From Hybos culiciformis (lineage: Eukaryota; Arthropoda; Insecta; Diptera; Hybotidae): 64,000 nucleotides of DNA. The notes beneath the pieces were generated by a model, which was given only the letters and a program-made list of their open reading frames with translations, made no database searches and had not been told where the DNA came from. Shown piece by piece: positions 1-12,010 of the stretch. The stretch spans positions 98,527,322-98,591,321 of the forward strand of contig OZ023274.1 in the NCBI GenBank assembly GCA_964007475.1. Direction: 5' to 3'. The position numbers and the translations under genes were made by a program. How positions within the stretch are numbered: position 1 is the first letter of the stretch; the number at the start of each line of letters is the position of its first letter.

Positions 1-330
1 TGTCAAAGGACTCTATGAAAAAAGTTTTTTTGTGAAAACATTTTTTTTTTTTTTCAAAATCTAACTAACCTGTTTTCCAGCGGCTCTAAGCTATTTCTAT
101 GACTTTCAAAGGCAAATGACATTACAAGTTATTTTTTGAGACGCGGCATTAAAACCGGCTGTACACAGACCTTTTCAAAAATTGATATTTCTCAAAATTT
201 AAATAAAATTTAAAAAAAATCGCGTTAGTATAGTCTATCTCAACGGTGACGTGAAAATGACTTATACTATGCTTATGGGCGCAATTTCCAAAATCAGCAC
301 AGGGCGCCGAATCAGCTTGAACCGGGCCTG
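1..330. mobile_element. hAT-like transposon end fragment (right terminus)
   Basis: The right edge, read on the minus strand, begins CAGGCCCGGTTCAAGC and continues through GGCGCCCTGTGC. This is the kind of CAG-starting, GGCGCC-containing terminus seen in many animal hAT elements (family knowledge). The stretch is clearly more G+C-rich than its surroundings. The partner end is not in the window, so the element either runs off the left edge or is truncated, and the 8-bp target duplication (which would be GGACAGAC at 331-338) cannot be tested. No transposase reading frame is visible. Confidence 0.5.
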
Positions 331-1482
331 GGACAGACAGATATAAATTGAAGACAAATAAGCCTTTTCACATTTTTGATGGAAAATTCACAAACTAGAA
401 AATACTTAAAAACAATTTTTTTTTGTATTCACTTTCGATTCCGTAAACTTAATATCTTGCAGAGATATATTTTAGCAAACACATAAACTCTAAATAAATT
501 TTATGTTTTTCTATATAGAGATAATAGAAGTATCTAATATCTACCAATGTGAGGTATTTTTAGGTGTCGACCAAGAAAATTTATGAGATCTACATACATA
601 CACATGTAATTTGTTAGATGTATTTCCTATATAAAATATAATATTATGTATCATAAGTCCAAAATTTTTACTGTATTCTTACATTAAAGTAGTCCCAAAT
701 GTGTAATTTTTATATGTTTTCTACTTATCGTTTAAATGAATTTTTTTTTGTGTCTTTAAATGGAAGAAAAAAAATTATTATTATGCTTCATACATTATGT
801 GTATATCATATTTTGTCAGTATTGTTAATTCTTGGTGCTAATCCTTAAGCACACATGTAGGTACGTAAGAAGATAATTAATGATCTACTTATTATGCATG
901 CAATTATTAAGCAAATTAAAAAATATTAACTAATTAAATTTAATCTTTAATTTTTTATAATATAATTAATATTTTTTACTTTTACTGATTTAATATTTAG
1001 TTGTATATTCTATATTCTACAAGACCAAATAATTAATAAGATAATTCTTCAATTCACTTCAATGTAGCATTAGCATATCAATTGCAATTTTTGTTGTTAT
1101 CTTACAGATCTACAAAGATAAATGTCAAAAACAAAAGTGATTTAAATTCGTAGGCTCAAAAAAATTATACGTCTTATCTCTCAGATAAGGATGGCGTGGC
1201 CTTTGACCTTTAGATTGAATATATCAATTTTTTCTAAATTTAACGATTTAAAATTCTTTATTTTTTTTAATAAATTTTATTTTTGACAAGATAATAAATT
1301 TCCAGTCTAGATTTTCACTAAAACAAAATTATTTGTTGTAAACTTTTTCAAGAAAATTTACACAAAAATGTTCCCAAATGAATTCTTTATATATACAGAG
1401 AATTTAATTTTATTTTGATTCCAGTGCGAAAATTTTTAAAGTAATTTTAAAACACTTTTCCCATAATTTATTGTTTTATATA
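331..1482. other. AT-rich stretch, no gene seen
   Basis: A/T-rich non-coding sequence with short T and A runs. I see no open frame with coding character, no paired terminal repeats and no splice-site pair worth reporting. Confidence 0.6.
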
Positions 1483-1741
1483 TCGTCTGCTAAGAAATGA
1501 AACAACGTATGACATTTATACGTCATTATTTGACAATAGCACCATTCGATTCCTCGTACTCGATTTTATAAGTACAACTGCTTTGCAATATTCTTAGTGT
1601 TGATTAAAATGTGTTTTTTAAATGAAAATTGTACGCTACTTGATATTTTTTCATACGTTTTTTTTAATTTTCAAATCTTTAAATTCAAATTACTCGAAAC
1701 TATACTTTTCATTAAACGTTGTTTCATTTCTGAGCAGGCGA
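1483..1741. mobile_element. MITE, TCGTC-end family, copy 1
   Basis: A 259-bp element bounded by about 25-bp terminal inverted repeats. The left end begins TCGTCTGCTAAGAAATGAAA and the right end, reverse complemented, begins TCGCCTGCTCAGAAATGAAA. It is flanked by TA on both sides, suggesting a TA target duplication as in Tc1/mariner-type elements. A second full copy lies at 23078-23340 with closely matching sequence from end to end, which proves this is a dispersed repeat. It has no coding capacity of its own. The open frame starting inside it at 1597 runs out of the element and is a chance frame. Confidence 0.85.
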
Positions 1742-2138
1742 TATTATATAGATTGTTCTTATATGAATGTATTTATTCCTCCTTAAAAGTTAAAAATATG
1801 TTTTTAAGAAAATATATTTATGGTTCTGAAATACAAATTTTACATATATTATTTCAATTTATTGAATCTATAGAAATACAATAACTTTAATATAGAAATG
1901 AATTGATTAAAGAACGTGCATAAATGTATATATAAAAGTTAATAACAACATTTATGAAGTTATTATATGAATATATAGTATATATAATAAAAAACATTCT
2001 TTTAATTACAAATTTTTCAATAATCCTTAGTATAAACTTGAAAATCTAAATAATTAAATTTTATGTAGGTATCCTAAACAAAAATTCATATAAATTATTG
2101 AAAATCCACAAAAAAAACCTGTTTCTATCCTAAATTTG
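1742..2138. other. AT-rich stretch, nothing recognised
   Basis: Low-complexity A/T-rich sequence between a MITE and a LINE fragment. No gene or repeat structure seen. Confidence 0.6.
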
Positions 2139-2772
2139 ATTTATTTATTTATTTATTTATATATAGTTCAAATCGAACTCAATACAATCAATATCAAAAA
2201 AAAAAAAATACAAAACATACACATAAAAATTCCAAAAAAAAACTCAAAAATACATATCACAGAATATCATTCAGGTCATATAGGAAAGATTTCTATTTAA
2301 ACATAGGATTAAGGAAAGGAAAGTCATTAGGGATACATCACAATTGAAGGATACATCTCCAGGCCAGGCCCACAGTGACAACCAACAAGTCATTCTGCAC
2401 CATACAACCTTCTCTTCAAACATTCCTTGCTCAAATTAAAATCTAAAGCAGCACCGCAAGCATTTGCCTCTCGCATCATTCTGTTAAGTGGTTCGTTTTT
2501 GCCATAGCTCGTTCGATGTGCCTCAACACCAAAGAGTTGAACAGATCTCAACGACCGACCAATTGTACGGAAATTTATTTTACCAGTATAATCGAGGAGG
2601 AGACATTACCCAAAACAACTTGGTGTAAAAACACCAAATCAGCTACCTCTCTGCGCCGTACTAATGAGTGAAGGTTGAGCTTCTGCAAACGTTCAGCATA
2701 AGGAACATGAGAAGTAAAGGTGTTATCAATTTCAGCCAAATTTGAAGAATGAAGACCTCTAAGGGCAAAACG
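2139..2772 (-). pseudogene. Non-LTR retrotransposon 3' fragment (end of ORF2 plus 3' tail)
   Basis: Reading the minus strand from 2772, a frame encodes RFALRGLHSS, then YAERLQKLNLHSLVRRR and DLVFLHQVV. After a one-base frameshift near 2580 it continues in another frame with RTIGRSLRS, RTSYGKNEPLNR and KECLKRRLYGAE, then a stop at 2390-2392. This order (Y-x-x-RL...L-x-SL..RR...DL..F, then RT-x-YG-x-N-x-P, then a KRRL ending) is the usual C-terminus after the reverse transcriptase in Jockey/CR1/I-type LINE ORF2 proteins. A 3' UTR of about 250 bp follows and ends in an (AAAT)n tail at 2139-2163, a normal LINE 3' end. The copy is 5'-truncated at about 2772 and dead. The exact clade is unresolved. 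Confidence 0.85.
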
Positions 2773-4062
2773 ATTAAATTTTATTTAATAATTTTGTACA
2801 AGATTTTTGGAATAAATGACAAAAGACAAAATGGTGACTTTTTCAAAAATTATATCTAAAATACCTACATAGAATCTTGTAATTTCCTTCAATTTATAAT
2901 TGTATCTTTTAAGTTTGAAAAATGATTTATTTTTGAAAAAAGTGTTAATTTTCAATTATTATTCTATCATCATTAAATTATTCATTTATTCATTGAAATT
3001 TTTTATATAATTTGTTTTCTTTTTCATTATTTTTTTTTCTTTCGTAAAAGTCATATGTTCATAGAAACCTTGAGACAAGTTTAAATCGTCTCTCAGTCGG
3101 TTAAACATCATATATTATAATGTAGGCGGATGAAAAAAAAATGTTATTATTATAGCAATTTTTATTAATAAATGTATGTATATTGTTATTTCCATTTTGA
3201 ATCTTGTATATACAACATATAATATTTTTATTTTCGATTCATTTTCATATTTCTTTAGGAAACATATAAAACTTAATTTTTATATGTTGTATTTTGTATT
3301 ATGATATACCCTACTAAGAACCCTTAAGGACACAAAACAAAAGTTTAGATGAAAAAAAAAAAAAGAAATGTTATATATCTTTCATTATCATCACATATAT
3401 TATGGTTGGTTTCTTGTTTCTCTTTCACTTAATTATTCCATTCATAAAAAAAAAATAAAAAATATTTCTTCATAAGTTCTGAAAAATTCAAATAGGTGAA
3501 AGTTTGGGTGTGTTTATTAATATGCGATTCTGTAAAAAAAAAATTTGTAATAAATTTCCTCAAGGGTCAAATAAAATTTTATTATTACGGGACGGCTTAT
3601 AATTTGGATTTTTTTTTCTTTTCTGTATATATAGAAGAAACATTCATGAATTTCGATGTCATGAACTTTATCTTTATGTTAATTTTTCAATTTTGATAAA
3701 TTTATCACATTTATGGTGTTAATTTTTTTTTTCTTTTTAAAACAATATTTTTTTTATTTTTTTTTATTTGGATAAATAAATAACATTATTCCTTTAGCCC
3801 TTTTTTTTATTGAATTAAATATATGAATTACAATTTTGCACGATATATATTTCTTTTTTCGCCATTATTTAATAGACGAATATTATATAACGTTTCCGTA
3901 TCTAAATCAAAATTAACGCTTATGGTGTTTATTACAAATATGACACAATGTTTAAAATTAAAAAATTTGTAATAAATAACGTATAGGATAGGTAGATGTT
4001 TATATAGTAAAATTATAAATATAATTGTAATATGAAAATTATTTAAATAAAAAAATAATATT
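2773..4062. other. AT-rich stretch, no gene seen
   Basis: Long A and T runs and scattered short palindromes, with no coding frame of protein-like composition. The open frame at 3496-3696 is Phe/Tyr/Lys-rich with poly-T codons and is judged spurious. Confidence 0.6.
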
Positions 4063-4098
4063 TTAATTGAAATTATTTCTTTTTCTTTTTAGGTAAGA
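4063..4098 (+). promoter_or_regulatory. Candidate recursive (ratchet) splice site
   Basis: A T/C-rich tract ending TTTCTTTTTCTTTTTAG runs directly into GTAAGA, so a 3' splice site (AG at 4091-4092) abuts a 5' splice site (GT at 4093-4094) with no exon between. This juxtaposed AG|GTAAG arrangement is the established signature of zero-length exons that remove long introns stepwise in flies. A similar site on the same strand lies at 54778/54779. The sequence is seen directly; use in splicing is inferred, and single matches can arise by chance in AT-rich DNA. Confidence 0.4.
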
Positions 4099-4125
4099 CA
4101 TAATTACAGAAGTTAATGTAAGTAT

Positions 4126-4440
4126 TTATAAGTTGCTGGTAATACACATAATACATGGTCGTAATGATAAGCTGTTGTACTGCAGCGGAGAAATAAGTAA
4201 ATGCGGAGATGCGAATAAAGGCATACCCAACGCAAGATTCTTCGATTTTGTTAATGCAGTTAGTTCAAATTCTGTAACTCTACTGCTTTTGGACTGAGAT
4301 AAAATGTTTCAACCATTGAGTTTGAGATATGAACTCATCAGCGCCAGATTTCTCAATCTCAATGTCTGGCGGACACCAAACATTTCTCCAAAAATTTTCC
4401 TATTTATAAAAAATGCCACTGAGTTTTATGAATCCATTTT
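4126..4440 (-). pseudogene. Unrecognised reading-frame relic in a higher-complexity island
   Basis: This stretch is visibly more G+C-rich and less repetitive than its surroundings. On the minus strand one frame is open from about 4430 to 4126 apart from a single TGA at 4309-4311. Upstream of the stop it reads FGVRQTLRLRNLALMSSYL; downstream it reads VTEFELTALTKSKNLALGMP followed by LFASPHLLISPLQ. About 99 codons with one stop is unusual in DNA this AT-rich. I do not recognise the protein. It may be a decayed gene or transposon fragment. A hairpin of CGCCAGA/TCTGGCG lies at 4342-4371 on the opposite reading, so a structured repeat is an alternative. Confidence 0.3.
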
Positions 4441-7400
4441 TATATTTTAATTAAGAATTTTTATTCGTTCATACATAGTCAAGGACTAATCTTTTCACTC
4501 TCCTGTTAAATTGAATTAAAATTTATAATTATGTTGTTTTAAAAGTATATATTTAGCAAACTTTTGATAAGAAAAAGAATAAATAAAAAATAACGACAAA
4601 AAAAAACAACAAAATTCAGAAAATAATTATAATGTATTTAGAAAATAAAAAAAATTTATGAATAATGGTTTAGCGTCATTTACAAAATTATATATAAATA
4701 AAAAAAAAGATTATTCCGCGCTAAGTAAAAAAAAAATTAATTTTTATGCTGAACACACTTTTCATCGATTATCATTATCATCCTAAGATAAAGTTTACTA
4801 TTATACCTTTTCCATTTTATTTTTGTGGCATGATGATTGTTTATAAAATAATTACTGTAAACGTTAACAATATTTCCTATGCCAAACTTCTGAAAAAAAA
4901 AACAAAAATAGAAAGAAAAAGAAAAGGTTTAAAAAGTTTGTGATTTGTTAAGATATTCCGTAAAAAAAAAAAAAATTCTTATTCTCTTAATAAATCTCAA
5001 TTTGAGGGCTTACAAATATTTTTTTTTTTTATTTTCTTCCTGTTATTTGTATTACTTTAGTTTATTGGAAAAATATAATTCTTTCATTGAAAGGATTATT
5101 TAAGAGTGAATGAATTTTCAAATTGTATATGTATATGTATGTATATATAAAAAAAAGGTTTCAATTTTGTATTCCGATATTTTCATTTTCATGAATAAAT
5201 ATTTATTTTATTTTTTTTGTTCAACTTTAAAAATATTTTCTTGATCCTAAACTATAAAAAAAAAATTAAAAAGAAAATTGTATCTTTAAATTTTCTGTTT
5301 ATTTTTATTTCAATTAAACTTAAATCTGATTAAATACGAAATTACGAAACGCATCTGAAGTTTCTATACACATAATTATATTCATTATAGCATCCAGCAT
5401 AATATCAATGCCAAAGCGTTGTACTTTTTATTTAAGAAATATTTATATATTTAGATACGACTGATATTGTTTTAACATTTGAGATGACCTAGAAGACAGA
5501 TACAGTGATATTTGTTCATTTTTATTATTATAAAATTTTGTATCATCCTTAGTTTTACTTTTTATTGATGCATCTGCTTTTGACATAATGTGTAATAAAC
5601 TGCAACAAAATATTTCTACACAATATACATACGTACGAGTAAATGAAAAAAAAATTTACATTATAGAAAAGAAAAATGTCATATAATTATAAGATTAAAT
5701 TTTACAATTCCTATTATTTTATTTTTAATCTTGATATTTATCACAAAATAAAATTTAATATTGAATATTGATTCACATTATTAAATTTTTGAAATCATTT
5801 TGTGCTATAACAGCCTTGAACTTGTTTGTTATATTTATTTTCATTTACATATGTAAACCTTTTTGCCTGTGATCTGAAATGGGTGACTTATTATCAATTT
5901 AATGTTTGACAAGGGTTGAAAATAAATGAGTCAAAGTTTTAAAATATGATAACAGATAAACATAAAAATAATTTTAATATATATTTATCTACGAATACAG
6001 AAGTTTTGGTATATAAGCTTAAATTAAACGCATTTGTATTTAAAATTTTATCTCTGAAAATTTAAGTGTAATTTTGAAAAAAAAAAAAAAAAGAAGCATT
6101 TTAATCTTCAGTTATAAAATGATTTCGAAAAACCTCGTGAAAGAATGTGCAAATTTTTTTTTTTTTTGCATCCAAACGGTCGGAATCACACTAGGAGTTT
6201 AGTGGATTTCATCATTTTAAGTGTGACTTAAACAGAGAGACAGAGAGAAAATGAAAGCTTGTCAGTTTCTCGAGCAACGCATGTCTTTTAATATAAATTT
6301 TCACTATATAGAGGAAAATTTGTAAATATTATGGTGTTTTATGATTATGACTTTCGTTCAGGAAATGTTAATCGAAAATTATATATCTATTCTACGCATA
6401 TTGTTCTTTAAGAGAGAATAAAAATTTTCAACCATAAAAAATAAAATATGTTTTATGAAACTTTAATTTCTGACACTTATAATCTTACAAGGACTTTTAA
6501 ATTTTTTTTGTCGCTGGTACTTTAAAAAATTATTTAAAAAAAATTGTTTTCTTGCAGAAATTTTTTTTGTCACGATAAAATGTACACATAAAAATATACA
6601 AAAACCAAACAGCAATTTAAAAAAAAAATGTACACAAAGATCGAACGTCATATACTGGGTTTTCATTTTCATATCATAATATAAATTTCTTTACAAAAAA
6701 AATTCTGTGGAAAAAGAATTTTTAATTTTCATAAAAAAAAAAAAAAAACATTTATGTATTATCGTTTTAATTACTTTAATATTTAAATATAAAATATATA
6801 TGTACCTTTATATTAATAATAACGATAATAATAATAATGCCATAAGGAAGGCAAGCAATCATCAAAATTGGTTTATAATTAATAAATATTTTAACACATA
6901 ATTACTTGAATTGTGGATGTCAAAATATATGACAAAACAACCAGTTTGCTTACTTTTTGAATGTTCTTGAATTTTATTATAAAAAAATATTTTATTTATG
7001 AGTCTATAATTTTATGTATACAGATAGTATAATTATGAGCTTATCATCAAACCTAATCTAACGCAAAAAATTTACATAAATTATAAAGTTTAGGAAAAGA
7101 TTTTTACTTATTATTAATAATAATAACAATTTATCAATAATTTTTATTTATTATATTTTTTATAACCTTGTTTTTTTTTATTTCTATTTATATATATTAC
7201 ACAAATATATCTACTATTCACATATTGCATATTTTTAAGCAATATAAATTTTCTTTAATGAAAAATTCGTCAAATTTATGATTTATTAACATGACCTTGT
7301 CTCGATTTATCGTCTTACTTGTATTGGGAAATTTAAGGACTGAGAGAATATTTCAAATCAATATTCTTACGATATATCAATATTCTTACGATATATAGAA

Positions 7401-10400
7401 TTAGGATCGCTAAATTATAGTTACATATGCATGTATATATTCCAAAATTCAGAAAAGCCTAAGAAAAAAAACATAAATATTCTCAGTTCTAATGTCTATG
7501 AATTTAAGTAAATTTAGGTATATATTTTCATATCAACTCATTGTGATGACAGTAATACATATTATAATATAATATAATATTTTTTAATTACATTTTTCGC
7601 AAAATTTATAGTAAAAAAAAAATGGATCTTTCAACAATATTATTGTTTTATGAATGTCCTAAACATATTTATATATATACATTTTGTTTGTTATTCATGT
7701 TTTTTATGCTACAACTTATAAAAGTACTATTTACTATCATTTTTATTCACAAAATTTTAATATGATATTTTTTTTATTCTATAAGTGTAACATAAATTTT
7801 AGTAATTTAAGCTTTAAGGTTTGTCTAAAAAAAAAAAGAAAAGAAAAACAAAATAATTTAAAATAAAAAATCGATTATTTTATTGAAAAACTATATTAAT
7901 ACCTACTTTTTCAATTTTCTGTATTAAATAATAGAATAGAAATAATGAATTTTAGTATGTATTTTTATATATATATAGTGAAAACAAAATCGATTTTTGC
8001 TTGTTTTTTAATTCAAATTCATCAATATTAAAATGATAATAGAGGAAAAAAAAATCATTTTTCTAAAAGTTAAATAAAAAAAAGTTTCAAATCAATTTTT
8101 ATATTTTTTGAACCCATTTTACATTATTATATAAACGCATTACAAGGTTTTCTACTCTTCTATTTTTTTGTATATATAAATACATTATATATGTATGTAC
8201 TATACATTTTTTGTATTTTATTGTTGCTAGGCCCATATAAAATGTGAAAGTCAAATAGAAAAAATATTTTCAATTAACATACAAACAACATTATTAAATA
8301 AGTATTATGTTTTTTATAGGTATTTATACATTTTTACAAGAATGTAACATAATGTTTTAAAATTGCAATTAACATAATGTTTGTCTGTAAATTGCTATAT
8401 ACAAAAATTAGTTAATTTTTGTATATATTATTATTTATTTCATTTTATATATATACATTATACATATATACATTTATGTGTACAAATTTTATATACAAAA
8501 ATAAAAAAGAATAATCATAGAATATTTTCTATTTTAATGAAAATGGAAAATGAGTGAAGAAAAAAAAAAAATTAAAGGATAAGTTATTTGGCATTAAAAA
8601 AAGTTTTAAGTTATTATAATTTATAAATTTTATTATTATTTTTCCAGGTTAAATTCTGATGAAATGATTTTTGAAAAAAATTCATGTTCAAAATTTTTGG
8701 GATCAGAAATTAAAAAATTATTTGTGACTTAAATTTAATTTTACAATTCTTAAAAACTTTTTTTTCCAAAGCACAAGCAAACATCATGGGAAAATTTATT
8801 TATATATATAATTATATACATATTTCTGTTTTTTATTTTCGGCTGCCTAATCAAGCAAGCATATGCATATAGAAAGCGTTAGCGTTAATCAATTTTAAAT
8901 ATTTTATTTTTCTCTCAATTTCTTGTTCTTGTATTCGATATAAATATTTTTCTCGTTTTGTTCTGAAATAAAAAGAATAAAATATAATTTGTCAAAAATA
9001 ACAAAAATATTTTTATTTATAGAAATCGATAGAAGAAAAAAAAAATGTATGTACAATGATTGATTGAAAGGAAAAGTCTTCAATTAATGAAAAAAAAGGC
9101 ATTCCAATCAAAAATGCTATCACTTTTGATGATTTTATAATCTCAAATATAATCTGTCAGAATTCAAAAACAATTTAAAGATATTTAAAGCTTGATTTAC
9201 ATATTTTTTTTTTATTTTTTTTTGTTTTTCTATAAAAAAACATTTTTAAAAATATTTTCTTTTTCCAAATAATAATATCATGTATAAAATAATTTTACAG
9301 AAGCATAAATAATATTCAGTTAAATTTCCAATAACCTCAAGATAAATTTGTTTTTTTTTTTTTTTGTGTTTTATACAATAATATACATTTTGAATTTATT
9401 TATATAAACTGAAAATCTAATCTCTGGAAAATTATCCATTATTGCAAAATAATTAAGAATAATTATGTAGATAGGTATAAATATAAGTATCAAGAGAATC
9501 ATTATAAGTTAAAATTATACAATGTAAAAATTACAATGCCAATAAAATTTGCCATACAGGTGATAGAAATATATAGCTTATAGAACAAAATAAAAAAAAG
9601 TTCTAATAAAATTGGTACAAGAGGTAACATATAAAAATTTAGTGTTTTCATATTTATCTTTTTTGGAGCCGACAATGAATATTTTAATTTTATAAAATTT
9701 CCGATTATTGATTGATAATATATTTAAATATAAAATAATACCGAAGGGAGTATTTATATAAATTATTTGTTTGAAATAAAAATATATTTAAAAAAACGAA
9801 TAAAAATTATATGACGAGATGAGTTTTCAATAATTGGATTATCAAATGTAATGATATTACCTAGGTCATCAACTCATTATATCTCTTGGCTGCTGACCGA
9901 TGTTCGAAAAAACAATTTTCTATATCATGCTCTACAAAAAAATATTGAAATATTTAACTATGATTTGATAATATTATAGTTACGGAATAGCATAAATCTG
10001 TATCGTAGCGTTAAAACATTTTAATTAGAAATATTTTATTTTATCTTTTATATTGTATTATATTCTTAAAGTAATAATTTTATGCGTTGATAAAATGATA
10101 ATCATCATCATGAGAGTTTTAAAGTAAATTAAATTGTTTTAAATCATTGACTTTTCAGTTAATTTTTTTTGTTTATTTTTATTAAACTTTTGAATTGAGT
10201 TACATTTTTCTAAGCATTCATATTGTAATAATATACTTTACATTCATTACAAAGTTAGTTGATAATGTTCTTACTCTAAATATTCTTTTAAAATATGATT
10301 TAAAATTCTTATTGGAAATAATTTTGCGGAACAAAAGTGTTTTAATTTATATAGAATAAAACTTCAAGGTAATTATAAAATTTTCATTAAAAAGTACAAT

Positions 10401-10670
10401 TTTCTCACTTTGCCAAATCTCAGTTATTATATATTATTAGATATTTATGTAGTTATTTTGTTTAAAGTATATATTATAAGCAAAAATATATTATATATCT
10501 TATGTATATAAAAATTTGAAAAATATATATAATTGGGAAGAAATACAGATTATAATGAAAGCATTATTGTTTAATCAACCAGCTATTATTGCGACACATA
10601 ACTTAAACAAATATTCAAAAGAGAAAATTTTACAACTAAGTATATAATAAAAAAAAGATTTTCTTTAATA
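4441..10670. other. Long AT-rich stretch without genes
   Basis: About 6 kb of very AT-rich sequence with poly-A/T runs and (TAA)-rich patches near 6812-6837 and 7110-7128. The one clear structure is a perfect 19-bp tandem duplication (ATCAATATTCTTACGATAT) at 7357-7394. All open frames here are low-complexity chance frames. No transposon ends were found by eye. Confidence 0.6.
7357..7394. repeat. 19-bp perfect tandem duplication
   Basis: Two adjacent identical copies of ATCAATATTCTTACGATAT. Probably replication slippage; no function suggested. Confidence 0.9.
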
Positions 10671-10686
10671 ATATAATAGTAGATTA

Positions 10687-10862
10687 CAATACATGTTAAG
10701 AAAATTTGTTATTCTTGCGAGTTTTGTATACACACAAACACATAGACACGAGTCATGTTTGTATCACGAGACCGAAGGTCGAGTGATATAATATTGACGA
10801 GTGTCTATATGTTTGTGTGTATACAAAACGAGCTGTATAACAAATTTGATTAACATGTATTG
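10687..10862. mobile_element. Palindromic MITE with internal hairpin
   Basis: The two halves are imperfect reverse complements for about 64 bp. The left end begins CAATACATGTTAAGAAAATT and the right end, reverse complemented, begins CAATACATGTTAATCAAATT; both continue into a shared TTTTGTATACACACAAACA block. TA flanks both sides (10685-10686 and 10863-10864), consistent with a TA-duplicating element. The centre holds a second hairpin at 10762-10788 with arms TATCAC/GTGATA, opposed GA/GA, then GACC/GGTC around a GAA loop. No coding capacity. A partial relative of the left end, with matching sequence just outside it, lies at 11524-11556. Confidence 0.75.
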
Positions 10863-11526
10863 TATACTGCTTTAATGTGCATGTGAGAGGGAGTTGAAAA
10901 CAATACATTTATAATGAAAAAAATAAACAAAAAAGTTCAAAATGAAGCAAGGAAATAAAATTTAATAAAGAAGTTTATTTATTTATCGAAATGATTTCAA
11001 ACCGGAAGATTCCTAAAATATTAAAAAAAAAAATTAGTAATTTTTCCAAAAAAAAATTATTCATTTTCTTTTTTGCAAAAAAAAAAAATCGAATAATTTT
11101 TTTTTAGAAAAATTATAATTTTTTTTTTATTATTTTAGGAACTAATGGTCTTCTTAAATTTTATTTTTAATTATTAAAAAAAATAATAATAATTTTATAA
11201 TTATTTTTTTTATAATTAAAAATAAAATCAAATAATAATTATATAATTATAATTTATATTTAAAATAAATAATCTCCTTGTTGCTGCCATTTTCCTCGTT
11301 TGTTGATAAAAGAAAAAAAAATTCTTACTTGACATTTGACAATCACAGCAAACTTTATAATGACAACAAAGATATTTTCAGGGTTACCATTGTTCTATTT
11401 TTATTCATTTTGTTTTTTTGAATAAAAATAAGTGCAATTTTTGAAGTGTGGTTTAAATTTTTGTACTAAAATCCAACCACACTCGTTTAAAAATTTAGTA
11501 GTAGAGGTTCGAAGATCCTTTAAAAA
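10863..11526. other. AT-rich stretch with a CAACCACAC hairpin
   Basis: Contains long A/T-only inverted stretches (11095-11270) and a hairpin with arms AGTGTGGTT and AACCACACT near 11445-11485. The phrases GTTCAAAATGAAG and GCATGTGAGAGG also recur about 0.85 kb downstream, suggesting that parts of 10.7-11.0 kb and 11.5-11.9 kb descend from the same repeat. Confidence 0.45.
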
Positions 11527-12010
11527 TAGTAGATTGAAACACATGTTAAGAAAATTCATCGACTGATCGACTGGCCGCTTTTTAGAAAAAAAAAAATAGC
11601 CGCGTATTTTTTTATTGGTTCTTTTTTTTTTTTTTTTTTGTTTGCTCAGAGGGAAAATATAGATTAACTCAGAGGGAAAATTTAGATTTTAGCATTATAA
11701 ACTAAGCTTTGTTTGACATTGATATGATGCATGTGAGAGGTATACATTTGCAATTTTTATTTTTTTTTTGGTATTTGTCTGTATTGAAATATTGTGAGTG
11801 TGAGTGATGTTATTTTTGTTTATAGTATTACGCAGTTCAAAATGAAGAATGTAAATACAATATAGAGCAATGTAAATACAATTTACATATCAGGGAAATG
11901 TAAATACAATTTACATTGCTCTATAATTGCATGTGTATTGATGCATGTAATGGACCATTTACCGAGCTAAATTTGCGAATGTAAATACAACTTACCGAAG
12001 ACATGCGCAT
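11524..12010. repeat. Composite repeat with hairpin and AATGTAAATACAA motifs
   Basis: It begins with a copy of AATAGTAGATT..ACATGTTAAGAAAATT also found at 10675. Two copies of CTCAGAGGGAAAAT lie near 11646-11690. From 11848 the motif AATGTAAATACAA occurs four times (11848, 11869, 11897, 11978). The second and third sit inside a hairpin whose 17-bp arms at 11861-11877 and 11909-11925 are perfect reverse complements. Boundaries of a transposable unit are not clear and there is no coding frame. Confidence 0.55.
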
